Assembly (NCBI GenBank): GCA_029552545.1
Contig: JAKPDO010000028.1
Coordinates: forward strand, 1 to 64,000
Source: Planctomycetota bacterium
GTDB taxonomy: Bacteria; Planctomycetota; Phycisphaerae; Sedimentisphaerales; Anaerohalosphaeraceae
DNA: 64,000 nt
Direction of reading: 5' to 3'
Shown in pieces: positions 24,827 to 32,859 of the stretch; position 1 is the stretch's first letter, and each line of letters opens with the position of its first letter. The position numbers and the translations under genes are program-made. A model generated the notes under the pieces. That model did no database searches. It saw nothing but the letters and a program-made list of their open reading frames with translations, and had not been told where the DNA came from.

Positions 24827-26035
24827 TCAGACAGGGGAAAGTGCATTTTGAAAGAGGGCGGCGGCAGCACCCTGAATGAGGGCTTCTTTGCCGGCTCGGG
24901 CGGGGATGATTTCGATGGTTCTGGAGGCAAAGTCATAGACATGTTCGACGAAGTAGTCCTGAAGGCGTTTTGTAAAATAGGGGAGGAAGGGCTGGCTGAC
25001 ATAGCCGGCGAGAATCAGCACATCCGGGTCGAATAGATTGACGGCGGCGGCGGCGGCATAGCAGAGATAGTCGGCGATAAAATCCCGAACCGACAGGGCA
25101 TAAGGGTCTTGCTGGTCGGCGGCCCAGGCCAGCTCTTCGACGGCCTGTTCCGGAGAGCGGAGAGCGGGAAGCCGCTGCTGCAGAAGAGAGGAGCATTCTC
25201 TGGTGAGTTCCTGTCGCATTTTTCGCAGGACGGCAGGCCCGGAAACCAGGGCCTCCAGACAGCCCTTGTGTCCGCACCCGCACAGAGGGCCGTCGGGCAT
25301 TACTGTGATGTGTCCGATTTCTCCGCTTCGGCGGGTGGCTCCGTAAACGAGTTTGCCGTCTATTAAGAGGGTGGACCCGACGCCGTCAGCGATGTTAAAA
25401 TAGATAATGTTTTTGGATTGGAGAGAGGGCTGAAGGCGAATTTCCGCCAAAAGACGCACTTTGGTGGAGTAGATTTCCACCGGCCAGTCAAAGCGGTTTT
25501 GGAGGAGCCGGCGGAGAGGGACCGTTTTCCAGCCGAGGGGACTGGACAGTTCGACAACTCCGGCGGGGGTGATGGAGCCGCTGAGGGTGACGGCAACACC
25601 GAGGATTCTGTCGGGGCGGATGCCGGCCTTGCTGACCAGCCCGCGAATGTTGATTTCGAGCAGGCGAAGGACGTTTTCAACAGAATGGTCTGTGCCCAGA
25701 GCGATGGCGATTTGTTCGGTCAGCTGACAATGAAAATCAAACAGACCGAGCCGAATGGTGTGCGGATTGATTTCGGCGGCAATTAAATGGCCTCCCTGGG
25801 GATTGATGCGGATAAGGACGGGTTTGGCGCCGCGTTTTCCGCTGGGAAGGGGGGTTTCGTGAATCCACTCTTTTTCCCGAAGACGGCTGACGATGGTGCT
25901 GACGGTAGAACTTCCTAAATGAGTCATTTGACAGATTTGACTCTGGGAGAGCGGGCCGTGCCCGGCCAGAAGAGAGAGCACAACTTTTTCGTTTCGGCGT
26001 CCGGCCGCCTTGGAATTGATAGCGGTTTTTTCCAT
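24827..26035 (-). CDS. ROK-family transcriptional repressor
   Basis: This 402-residue protein has a winged helix-turn-helix (about residues 15-70; GPLSQSQICQMTHLGSSTVS) and a ROK sugar-kinase-like domain with the zinc motif CGCGHKGCLEALVSG. Regulators of this NagC/XylR type bind a sugar or sugar acid and repress nearby catabolic genes. It is divergent from the uronate operon across a 202-bp gap full of palindromes, so a uronate or derivative is the likely inducer. ATG 26035 has no good ribosome-binding site; the promoter lies so close that the mRNA may be nearly leaderless. Confidence 0.92.
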   Translation of the reverse strand: MEKTAINSKAAGRRNEKVVLSLLAGHGPLSQSQICQMTHLGSSTVSTIVSRLREKEWIHETPLPSGKRGAKPVLIRINPQGGHLIAAEINPHTIRLGLFDFHCQLTEQIAIALGTDHSVENVLRLLEINIRGLVSKAGIRPDRILGVAVTLSGSITPAGVVELSSPLGWKTVPLRRLLQNRFDWPVEIYSTKVRLLAEIRLQPSLQSKNIIYFNIADGVGSTLLIDGKLVYGATRRSGEIGHITVMPDGPLCGCGHKGCLEALVSGPAVLRKMRQELTRECSSLLQQRLPALRSPEQAVEELAWAADQQDPYALSVRDFIADYLCYAAAAAVNLFDPDVLILAGYVSQPFLPYFTKRLQDYFVEHVYDFASRTIEIIPARAGKEALIQGAAAALFQNALSPV

Positions 26036-26044
26036 AGTTTTTCT

Positions 26045-26073
26045 ATAATATCTCAATTCGTGAGCTTTTTCAA
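26045..26073 (-). promoter_or_regulatory. Promoter of the ROK repressor gene
   Basis: On the minus strand TTGAAA (26073-26068) and TATTAT (26050-26045) are 17 bp apart. The start point falls near 26038, only a few bases before ATG 26035. An inverted repeat GTGAGC/GCTCAC (26060-26065, 26079-26084) brackets the -35 box, fitting autoregulation. Confidence 0.65.
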
Positions 26074-26142
26074 GTTTTGCTCACCTCTTTTTGGAAGGTC
26101 TATAAATATCTGCCAATTAACAAGATATAAGAATAATAATAA

Positions 26143-26194
26143 AAAACTTGCAAGTTTTGTCTGGTGCACTGTAAAATAATCTCAAGTTTTGAGA
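26143..26194 (+). promoter_or_regulatory. Promoter and operators of the uronate operon
   Basis: TTGCAA (26148-26153) and TAAAAT (26172-26177) with an 18-bp spacer form the promoter. A 16-bp perfect palindrome AAAACTTGCAAGTTTT (26143-26158) covers the -35 box, and TCTCAA-GTT-TTGAGA (26180-26194) covers the start site. CAAGTTTTG occurs in the same orientation at 26071, 26151 and 26183. This is the layout expected for repression by the divergent ROK protein. Confidence 0.6.
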
Positions 26195-26237
26195 ATAAAA
26201 ATTTCTTTGTCTGTGTCCTTTTTAAGGAGTCCAGCCG

Positions 26238-27056
26238 ATGGCGGATTGGTTTGATGTGAAGGGCAAATGTGTGGTAATTACCGGCGGGGCGGGGATTTTG
26301 TGCGGGGCGATTGCAGAGGATTTGGCGGCGGCCGGGGCAAAGGTCTGTATTGCAGACTATGATGAAATACGAGCGAAGGAACTGGCCCAAACGATTGAAT
26401 CGAAAGGGCATTTCGCGATGCCGCTTCGCATCAATGTTCTGGACAAAAAGGAGATTCAGGAGGCGTTTTCCTGTGCCAGAGAGACGATGGGGCGGGTGGA
26501 TGTGCTGATTAACGGGGCCGGCGGCAACAAAAAGGAGGCCACTACATCGGAACAGATGCCGTTTTTTGACCTGCCGGAGGAGGCGCTTCGTTCCGTATTC
26601 GAATTGAATTTTATGGGGACATTTCTGCCGTCTCAGGTTTTTGGGCGGTATTTTGCACAGGAAAAGAGGGGAGTCATTCTGAATATTTCGAGTATGAGCG
26701 CATTCAGCCCGCTGACAAAAGTGGTGGGCTATTCGGCGGCCAAGGCGGCGGTGAGCAATTTCACCGAGTGGCTGGCGGTGCATATGTGTCAGAATTACTC
26801 GCCGGAAATTCGCGTGAATGCGATTGCACCGGGCTTTTTCCTGACGCAACAGAACCGGTTTTTGCTGACGGATGAGAAGACCGGGGCTCTGACGCCGCGG
26901 GGACAGACGATTATTGCACATACCCCGATGGGGCGGTTCGGCAGCCCGGAGGAGCTGTGCGGGACGGTCCGCTGGCTGATCAGCGATGCCTCCCGTTTTG
27001 TGACCGGTGTGGTGGTGCCGATTGACGGCGGCTTTAACGCCTTCAGCGGTGTTTAA
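26238..27056 (+). CDS. SDR oxidoreductase, probable D-mannonate/fructuronate oxidoreductase
   Basis: This 272-residue short-chain dehydrogenase has the cofactor motif TGGAGILCG, the NAG-type motif NGAGG and the catalytic pair in YSAAK. It resembles the SDR-type mannonate oxidoreductases that replace UxuB and reduce D-fructuronate to D-mannonate with NADH. The assignment leans on context: uxaC and a TRAP transporter follow in the same operon. It is the first gene, with AAGGAG before ATG 26238, and is separated by 14 bp from the LarA-like gene. Other sugar-acid substrates are possible. Confidence 0.8.
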   Translation: MADWFDVKGKCVVITGGAGILCGAIAEDLAAAGAKVCIADYDEIRAKELAQTIESKGHFAMPLRINVLDKKEIQEAFSCARETMGRVDVLINGAGGNKKEATTSEQMPFFDLPEEALRSVFELNFMGTFLPSQVFGRYFAQEKRGVILNISSMSAFSPLTKVVGYSAAKAAVSNFTEWLAVHMCQNYSPEIRVNAIAPGFFLTQQNRFLLTDEKTGALTPRGQTIIAHTPMGRFGSPEELCGTVRWLISDASRFVTGVVVPIDGGFNAFSGV

Positions 27057-27070
27057 TTCATAGGTGAAAC

Positions 27071-28336
27071 ATGCTCTATTATGCTTGCGGCAATCCGCAG
27101 GAAGAGTTGACGCCGGAACAGATGCGAGAGGGGCTTTTGGCGGCTTTGGAGCAGCTGGGCCCCCGTCGGAAAGTGCTGGCGGTGCCGCCGGATATTACCC
27201 GACTGCATTCGCAGGCGGGTCTGCTGACCCGGATGGCCTGGGACTATTACGGGACGGCTTTGACGGATGTGCTGCCGGCTATCGGAACGCATCGGCCGAT
27301 GACGCCGGAGGAAATCCGCAGAATGTATCCGGGGATGCCGCTGTCGATGTTCCGGGTTCACGACTGGCGAAACGGGATTGTGACGATGGGCAAGGTGCCG
27401 GGGGCTTTTGTTCGTCAAGTGAGCGAAGGAAAGGTTGATTACGACTGGCCGGCCCAGGTGGACCGTCTGCTGGTGGAAGGCGGATATGACCTGATTCTTT
27501 CGATCGGCCAGGTAGTGCCTCACGAAGTGACGGGGATGGCCAATTACAATAAGAATATCCTGGTGGGCACCGGCGGGTCGGAGGGCATTAACAAAAGTCA
27601 TTTCCTCGGCGCGGTTTACGGGATGGAGCGGATGATGGGCCGGGCGGATACACCGGTTCGGCGGGTTCTGAATTATGCTTCGGAGCATTTTCTTAAGGAC
27701 CTGCCGATTGTGTATGTGCTGACGGTGGTGGACGGCGGAGGCGGAAAGCCGAAGGTGCGGGGGCTGTTTATCGGCGATGATACAGAATGCTTTCTGCAGG
27801 CAGCCCGGCTGGCCCTGCAGGTGAATTTTACGATGCTCGAGCGGCCGCTGAAAAAAGCGGTTGTCTATCTGGACCCGGAGGAATACAAGAGCACCTGGCT
27901 GGGAAACAAGAGCATTTACCGCACACGGATGGCGATGGCGGACGGCGGGGAGCTGATTGTCCTGGCGCCGGGGCTGGTGGAATTCGGGGAAGATGAACAG
28001 ATTGACCGGCTGATTCGAAAGTACGGGTATGTGGGTTCGGAGCGGGTGCTGGCCCTGACGGCGGAGAATGAGGATTTGCAGGCCAATCTGAGCGCAGCGG
28101 CCCATCTGATACACGGCTCGTCGGAAGGGCGGTTTCTGGTGCGGTATTGTCCGGGCAAACTGAGCCGCCGGGAAATCGAATCCGTGGGATTTGCGTGGGG
28201 GGATTTGAATGAGATGATGAAGAAATACAAGCCCGCTGAGCGGACGGACGGATTTCACAGCATTGACGGCGAAGAGGTATTTTTCATTTCCAATCCGGGG
28301 CTGGGGCTTTGGGCATATCGGGAACGATTTCAGTAA
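27071..28336 (+). CDS. LarA-family nickel-dependent 2-hydroxyacid racemase/epimerase
   Basis: This 421-residue protein belongs to the LarA superfamily (lactate racemase-type). Compared with lactate racemase (D72/R75, H108, H174, K184, H200), the key residues are D41/R44 (PPDITRLHS), H74 (GTHRPMT), H151 (PHEVTG), K161 (YNKN) and H177 (NKSHFLG). The H151-K161-H177 spacing is the same 10 and 16 residues. So it should bind the nickel pincer cofactor. Its substrate is not known; the operon points to a six-carbon aldonate such as D-mannonate/D-gluconate, and a gluconate 2-epimerase is a known LarA-family activity. The cofactor-making larB, larC and larE genes are not in the window. Confidence 0.85.
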   Translation: MLYYACGNPQEELTPEQMREGLLAALEQLGPRRKVLAVPPDITRLHSQAGLLTRMAWDYYGTALTDVLPAIGTHRPMTPEEIRRMYPGMPLSMFRVHDWRNGIVTMGKVPGAFVRQVSEGKVDYDWPAQVDRLLVEGGYDLILSIGQVVPHEVTGMANYNKNILVGTGGSEGINKSHFLGAVYGMERMMGRADTPVRRVLNYASEHFLKDLPIVYVLTVVDGGGGKPKVRGLFIGDDTECFLQAARLALQVNFTMLERPLKKAVVYLDPEEYKSTWLGNKSIYRTRMAMADGGELIVLAPGLVEFGEDEQIDRLIRKYGYVGSERVLALTAENEDLQANLSAAAHLIHGSSEGRFLVRYCPGKLSRREIESVGFAWGDLNEMMKKYKPAERTDGFHSIDGEEVFFISNPGLGLWAYRERFQ

Positions 28337-28368
28337 AAGAGAAACCTTCAAAAACGGGAGATGGACCT

Positions 28369-29820
28369 ATGGCACAGGCGGATATCGGATTAATCGGACT
28401 GGCGGTGATGGGGGAAAATCTGATTCTGAATATGGAAAGCAAGGGGTTCACGGTGGCCTGCTATAACCGGACGGTAGAAAAGGTGGATGCCTTTCTGGCC
28501 GGCCGGGCGAAGGGCAAGAATATCATCGGCTGCCATTCAATCGAGGAGCTGGTGAAGGTCTTAAAGAAGCCCCGCAAGATTATGATTATGGTCAAGGCGG
28601 GCAAGCCGGTGGATGAGTTCATCGAGCAGCTTCTGCCGCATCTGGAGGACGGAGATATCCTGATTGACGGCGGCAACAGCCACTTCCCGGATACGATTCG
28701 GCGGACGCAGTATGTTGAAAGCAAGGGCAAGCTGTACATCGGCACGGGGGTATCCGGCGGCGAGGAAGGGGCACTGCGGGGCCCGTCGATTATGCCGGGC
28801 GGTTCGCCGGCGGCCTGGCCGCATGTCAAGCCGATATTCCAGAAGATTGCCGCCAAGACGGATAAGGGCGAGCCGTGCTGTGACTGGGTGGGCGAAAACG
28901 GGGCCGGCCATTTTGTCAAGATGGTGCACAACGGCATCGAGTACGGCGATATGCAGATGATTTGCGAGACCTATCATCTGATGAAGGACGGCCTTGGAAT
29001 GACCAACGAGGAAATGCACAAGGTCTTCGCCGAATGGTACGAGGGGGAGCTGAATTCCTATCTGATTGAGATTACCCGGGACATCCTGGCATACAAGGAC
29101 GAAGAGGGCAAGTATGTGCTGGATTTGATTCTGGATGCGGCGGGCCAGAAGGGCACGGGCAAATGGACGGTGATTGCGGCGCTGGATACCGGCCAGCCGC
29201 TGACGCTGATCGGCGAGGCGGTCTTTGCCCGGTGCCTGTCAGCCCTGAAGGAGGAACGTGTAGCGGCTTCAAAGGTGCTCAAAGGCCCCAAAGGTGCTTT
29301 TGCGGGGGATAAGAAGCAGATGGTGAATGATTTGCGGCAGGCCCTGTATGCCTCCAAGATTATCAGTTATGCGCAGGGATACCAACTGATGCGTGCCGCG
29401 GCGGCGGAATACAAGTGGAATCTGAACTACGGCGGGATTGCTTTGATGTGGCGGGGCGGCTGCATCATTCGGTCGGTCTTTTTGGGCAAGATTAAGGAGG
29501 CGTTTGACCGCAACCCGAATCTGTCGAATCTGCTGCTGGACCCGTTCTTTGCCGATGCGGTTCAGAAGGCGCAGCCGAGTTGGCGTCGGGTGATTACAAT
29601 GGCGGTGCAGATGGGAATTCCGGTACCGGCCCTCTGTACCGCGCTGGCGTTCTTTGACGGATACCGCTGTGAGCGTCTGCCGGCTAATCTGCTGCAGGCC
29701 CAGCGGGATTACTTCGGTGCACACACGTACGAGCGGGTGGACCGGCCGCGCGGGCAGTATTTCCATACGAACTGGACGGGACGGGGCGGCGAAACCTCCG
29801 CTTCGACCTATGTGGTATAG
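28369..29820 (+). CDS. gnd: 6-phosphogluconate dehydrogenase, decarboxylating
   Basis: This 483-residue enzyme oxidises 6-phosphogluconate to ribulose 5-phosphate and CO2. GLAVMGENLILNME is the NADP-binding start, GVSGGEEGALRGPSIMPGG the substrate region, and GAGHFVKMVHNGIEYGDMQ holds the catalytic lysine (K in FVKMVHNGIE). The C-terminal GGETSASTYVV is typical. ATG 28369 follows GGGAGATGGACCT; an in-frame extension to 28309 would overlap the LarA-like gene. Its place inside a uronate operon is unusual and suggests that the pathway passes through 6-phosphogluconate. Confidence 0.96.
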   Translation: MAQADIGLIGLAVMGENLILNMESKGFTVACYNRTVEKVDAFLAGRAKGKNIIGCHSIEELVKVLKKPRKIMIMVKAGKPVDEFIEQLLPHLEDGDILIDGGNSHFPDTIRRTQYVESKGKLYIGTGVSGGEEGALRGPSIMPGGSPAAWPHVKPIFQKIAAKTDKGEPCCDWVGENGAGHFVKMVHNGIEYGDMQMICETYHLMKDGLGMTNEEMHKVFAEWYEGELNSYLIEITRDILAYKDEEGKYVLDLILDAAGQKGTGKWTVIAALDTGQPLTLIGEAVFARCLSALKEERVAASKVLKGPKGAFAGDKKQMVNDLRQALYASKIISYAQGYQLMRAAAAEYKWNLNYGGIALMWRGGCIIRSVFLGKIKEAFDRNPNLSNLLLDPFFADAVQKAQPSWRRVITMAVQMGIPVPALCTALAFFDGYRCERLPANLLQAQRDYFGAHTYERVDRPRGQYFHTNWTGRGGETSASTYVV

Positions 29821-29917
29821 AACGTCTGACGGCACTGGAAACAATCGGATTTCCGCTCCGGCGGAAAAGCAAAATCGCCCCGATTAAAGACGCTTGTGGA
29901 TGGGAAAGGAAGCGGCG

Positions 29918-31339
29918 ATGCGACCGTTTATTCACGAGGATTTTCTGCTGGAAACAAAGGCGGCGTCGCGGCTGTATCACGAATACGCCGAAAAGATGCC
30001 GATTTATGATTACCATTGCCATCTGCCGGTGCGGCTGATTGCCGAGGATACCTGCTTTGAGAATCTCACGCAGGCCTGGCTCAAAGGAGACCATTACAAA
30101 TGGCGGGCGATGCGGACCAACGGCATTCCGGAAGAGCGGATTACCGGTTCGGCATCGGATTGGGAGAAGTTTTCCGCCTGGGCGGCCACCGTGCCTTATA
30201 CCCTCCGCAATCCCCTGTATCACTGGACGCATCTGGAGCTGAAGCGGTATTTCGGGATTGACCGGCTGCTGGGGCCGGAGACGGCCGAACGGATTTATGA
30301 GGCGTGCAGCGACCTGCTCAAGACGCCGGAATTCAGCATCCGCAACCTGCTGCGGAAGATGAACGTTCAGGTGCTCTGCACGACGGAGGACCCGCTGGAT
30401 TCTCTCGAATGGCATCAGCGTATCCAGCGGGACGGCTTTGAGATTTTTGTGCATACGGCCTGGCGGCCGGACAAGGCGCTGGCGGCGGAGAATCCCGCTT
30501 TTTCGAATCAATGGCTGGACGGTCTGCAGAAGGTTTCCGGCGTGGAGATTCGGACGTATTCCAATCTGCTGGAGGCGCTGCAGAAGCGTCATGATGAATT
30601 CCACGCCAACGGGTGCCGGCTGTCGGATTACGGGCTGGAGACGGTGTATGCAGCGCCGTACACGCTGCGGGAGGTCGAATCGGCCTTTTTGAAACTGCGG
30701 GCCGGACAGACGCTGAACGACAAAGAGCTGCTTCAGTACAAATCGGCCCTTCTGTATGATATGGCGGTGATGGATGCCAGGGCCGGCTGGGTGCTTCAGC
30801 TGCATCTGGGGGCTTTGCGCAACACCAACAGCAAGATTATGAAGCGGCTGGGAGCCGATACCGGCTGTGATTCCATCGGGGATTTTGAAATCGCCCGTCC
30901 GCTGGCGGCCTTTCTGGACCGTCTGAACCGCGAAGACCTGCTGCCCAGGACCATTCTGTACAATCTGAATCCGCGGGACAACGAACTGATGGCCACGATG
31001 ATCGGCAATTTCCAGGACGGCTCTTGTCCAGGAAAACTCCAATACGGTTCGGCGTGGTGGTTCCTGGACCAGAAAGACGGGATTGAAAAGCAGATAGAGG
31101 CCCTCTCGAATATGGGGCTTTTAAGCCGGTTTGTGGGGATGCTGACCGATTCGAGGAGTTTTTTATCCTTTCCCCGACACGAATATTTTCGTAGAATTCT
31201 GTGCAATATTCTCGGCTCGGATGTGGAAAAGGGACTGCTGCCGCCGGATTTTGACTGGCTGGGCCGGATTGTGGAGGATATTTGTTTTCGAAATGCGTGC
31301 CGTTATTTTGATATGGAATGTCAGCGTCGTGATTCGTGA
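29918..31339 (+). CDS. uxaC: Glucuronate/galacturonate isomerase
   Basis: This 473-residue protein is uronate isomerase, converting D-glucuronate to D-fructuronate and D-galacturonate to D-tagaturonate. The metal motif is YDYHCHLPV (H33, H35), and LHLGALRNTNSKIMKRLGAD and RDNELMATMIGNFQDG are typical of UxaC. Its length matches the E. coli enzyme. I start at ATG 29918 behind AAGGAA; a TTG at 29894 and an ATG at 29900 are in frame but lack sites. The substrate probably enters through the TRAP system encoded just downstream. Confidence 0.96.
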   Translation: MRPFIHEDFLLETKAASRLYHEYAEKMPIYDYHCHLPVRLIAEDTCFENLTQAWLKGDHYKWRAMRTNGIPEERITGSASDWEKFSAWAATVPYTLRNPLYHWTHLELKRYFGIDRLLGPETAERIYEACSDLLKTPEFSIRNLLRKMNVQVLCTTEDPLDSLEWHQRIQRDGFEIFVHTAWRPDKALAAENPAFSNQWLDGLQKVSGVEIRTYSNLLEALQKRHDEFHANGCRLSDYGLETVYAAPYTLREVESAFLKLRAGQTLNDKELLQYKSALLYDMAVMDARAGWVLQLHLGALRNTNSKIMKRLGADTGCDSIGDFEIARPLAAFLDRLNREDLLPRTILYNLNPRDNELMATMIGNFQDGSCPGKLQYGSAWWFLDQKDGIEKQIEALSNMGLLSRFVGMLTDSRSFLSFPRHEYFRRILCNILGSDVEKGLLPPDFDWLGRIVEDICFRNACRYFDMECQRRDS

Positions 31340-31345
31340 GGGCCT

Positions 31346-32335
31346 ATGCGCAAAGGGCTTTTGAATTTTATCTGTGTGCTGCTGGTTTTGCTGGGGATTG
31401 GGTATGCCGTATCTGTGCTGCGCGGGGAGCAGGAGGTTCGAGTTCTTCGGTTGGCTCACAGTCTCAGCCCCCGCCATCCGGTTCATATCACGATGGAGTA
31501 TATGGCCAAACTGGTGGAGGAAAAATCCGGCGGCCGGCTGATTGTGCAGATTTTTCCCAATGAGCAGCTGGGCTCGGAAAAGGAGCAGATTGAGGCCCTG
31601 CAGATTGGCTATATGTCGATGACCAAGACTTCAACGGCGCCGATGGAAAGTTTTGTGCCGCAGATACGAATCTTCGGGATTCCTTATCTGTTCCGCGATT
31701 CGGAGCATTTTTGGAAAGTGGCGCAGGGGCCGATCGGGAAAAAGCTTCTGGAAGCAGGAGCAGACAGAGGGCTTAAGGGGCTTTGCTATTATGATGCCGG
31801 GGCCCGAAGTTTTTATGCCAAGAAGCCCATTTACAGTCCGGAGGACCTCAAGGGGCTGAAGGTGCGGGTGATGCAGAGTATTATGTCGATGCAGATGATT
31901 GAGACGATGGGCGGCTCCCCGACGCCGATTGCCTGGGGGGAACTGTATACCTCGCTGGACCAGGGGGTGGTGGATGCGGCGGAAAACAACCCGCCTTCGT
32001 TTGAGACCTCGCGGCATTTTGAAGTCTGCCGGTATTACATTCTGGATGAACATGTCCGTGTGCCGGATATGCTGGTTATCAGCACCCGGGTTTGGGAAAG
32101 TCTGACGCCTGAGCAGCAGCGGATTTTGCAGGAGGCGGTGGACGAATCGGTTGTGTTTAATCGAAAACTATGGGCAGAGGCGGAACGGGCTTCACTGGAG
32201 GCCGTCAAGGCGGCCGGCGTGACTATTATTGAGCCGGACAAGGCCCTCTTTCAGCAGGCCGTTAAGCCGATGTGGGAACGGTATAAAGGGACGGAACTGG
32301 GCGAACTGATCGAACAGATTCAGGAGATTCGCTGA
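31346..32335 (+). CDS. dctP: TRAP transporter substrate-binding protein DctP
   Basis: This 329-residue protein has an N-terminal signal anchor (about residues 6-25) and the DctP fold: LRLAHSLSPRHPVH, FPNEQLGSEKEQIEALQIG, and DLKGLKVRVMQS with the conserved carboxylate-binding arginine. It should capture an anionic sugar acid in the periplasm. Gene order with uxaC makes a uronate the likely ligand. The stop overlaps the next start (TGATG), so the three TRAP genes are translationally coupled. Confidence 0.94.
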   Translation: MRKGLLNFICVLLVLLGIGYAVSVLRGEQEVRVLRLAHSLSPRHPVHITMEYMAKLVEEKSGGRLIVQIFPNEQLGSEKEQIEALQIGYMSMTKTSTAPMESFVPQIRIFGIPYLFRDSEHFWKVAQGPIGKKLLEAGADRGLKGLCYYDAGARSFYAKKPIYSPEDLKGLKVRVMQSIMSMQMIETMGGSPTPIAWGELYTSLDQGVVDAAENNPPSFETSRHFEVCRYYILDEHVRVPDMLVISTRVWESLTPEQQRILQEAVDESVVFNRKLWAEAERASLEAVKAAGVTIIEPDKALFQQAVKPMWERYKGTELGELIEQIQEIR

Positions 32336-32859
32336 TGGCCGAATGGATAAAAAAAATCCTCGACGGGTGTCTGGAAATTCTGGTGATGGCGGTTGTCGGG
32401 GTGCTGGTGATCGATGTGCTCTGGCAGGTGTTCAGTCGGTATGTGCTTCGGGACCCGAGCAAATGGACGGAGGAGCTGGCGATTTTTCTGCTGATTTGGG
32501 CGGCGCTGCTGGGGGCGGCGGTGGCAACCGGGCGGGGGGCGCATCTGGGGATTGATTATTTTGTCCAGAAGCTGCCGCCGCGGGACCGGCTGAGGGCGGA
32601 GATTTTTGGGTTTCTGTGCATTGTGCTGTTCGCCTTTTTTGTGATGATTGTCGGCGGGACGGAACTGGTTCAAATCACGCTGCGGCTGCAGCAGAAATCG
32701 CCGGCGCTGGGGGTTCAGATGGGGTATGTGTATCTGGCGGTTCCCATCAGCGGTTTCTTTATGCTTTTGTACGGCGGAATCGGCCTCTGTGAGCGAGTGA
32801 TCCAATTTTTCAAAACGTCTGTTCAGCAAACGGATGATTTTCAGGGCGAGGAGCAGTAA
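32335..32859 (+). CDS. dctQ: TRAP transporter small membrane subunit DctQ
   Basis: This 174-residue protein has four membrane segments and the DctQ motif SRYVLRDPSKWTEELAIFLLIW at about residues 36-57 (RDPSKWTEE is the core). It partners with DctM. Start and stop overlap both neighbours (TGATG and TAATG). Confidence 0.93.
   Translation: MAEWIKKILDGCLEILVMAVVGVLVIDVLWQVFSRYVLRDPSKWTEELAIFLLIWAALLGAAVATGRGAHLGIDYFVQKLPPRDRLRAEIFGFLCIVLFAFFVMIVGGTELVQITLRLQQKSPALGVQMGYVYLAVPISGFFMLLYGGIGLCERVIQFFKTSVQQTDDFQGEEQ

Noticed and set aside
27053-28351. 432-codon minus-strand frame opposite the LarA-like gene
   Set aside because: A shadow of the G+C-rich plus-strand gene; the plus-strand protein has clear nickel-site motifs.
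29850-29867. Hairpin TTTCCGC/GCGGAAA between gnd and uxaC as terminator
   Set aside because: No T run follows and uxaC continues the same operon; at most an mRNA-processing or stability element.
29684-31042. 452-codon minus-strand frame opposite uxaC
   Set aside because: A shadow frame; no recognisable protein features, rich in His/Arg/Pro/Gln as expected of antisense.
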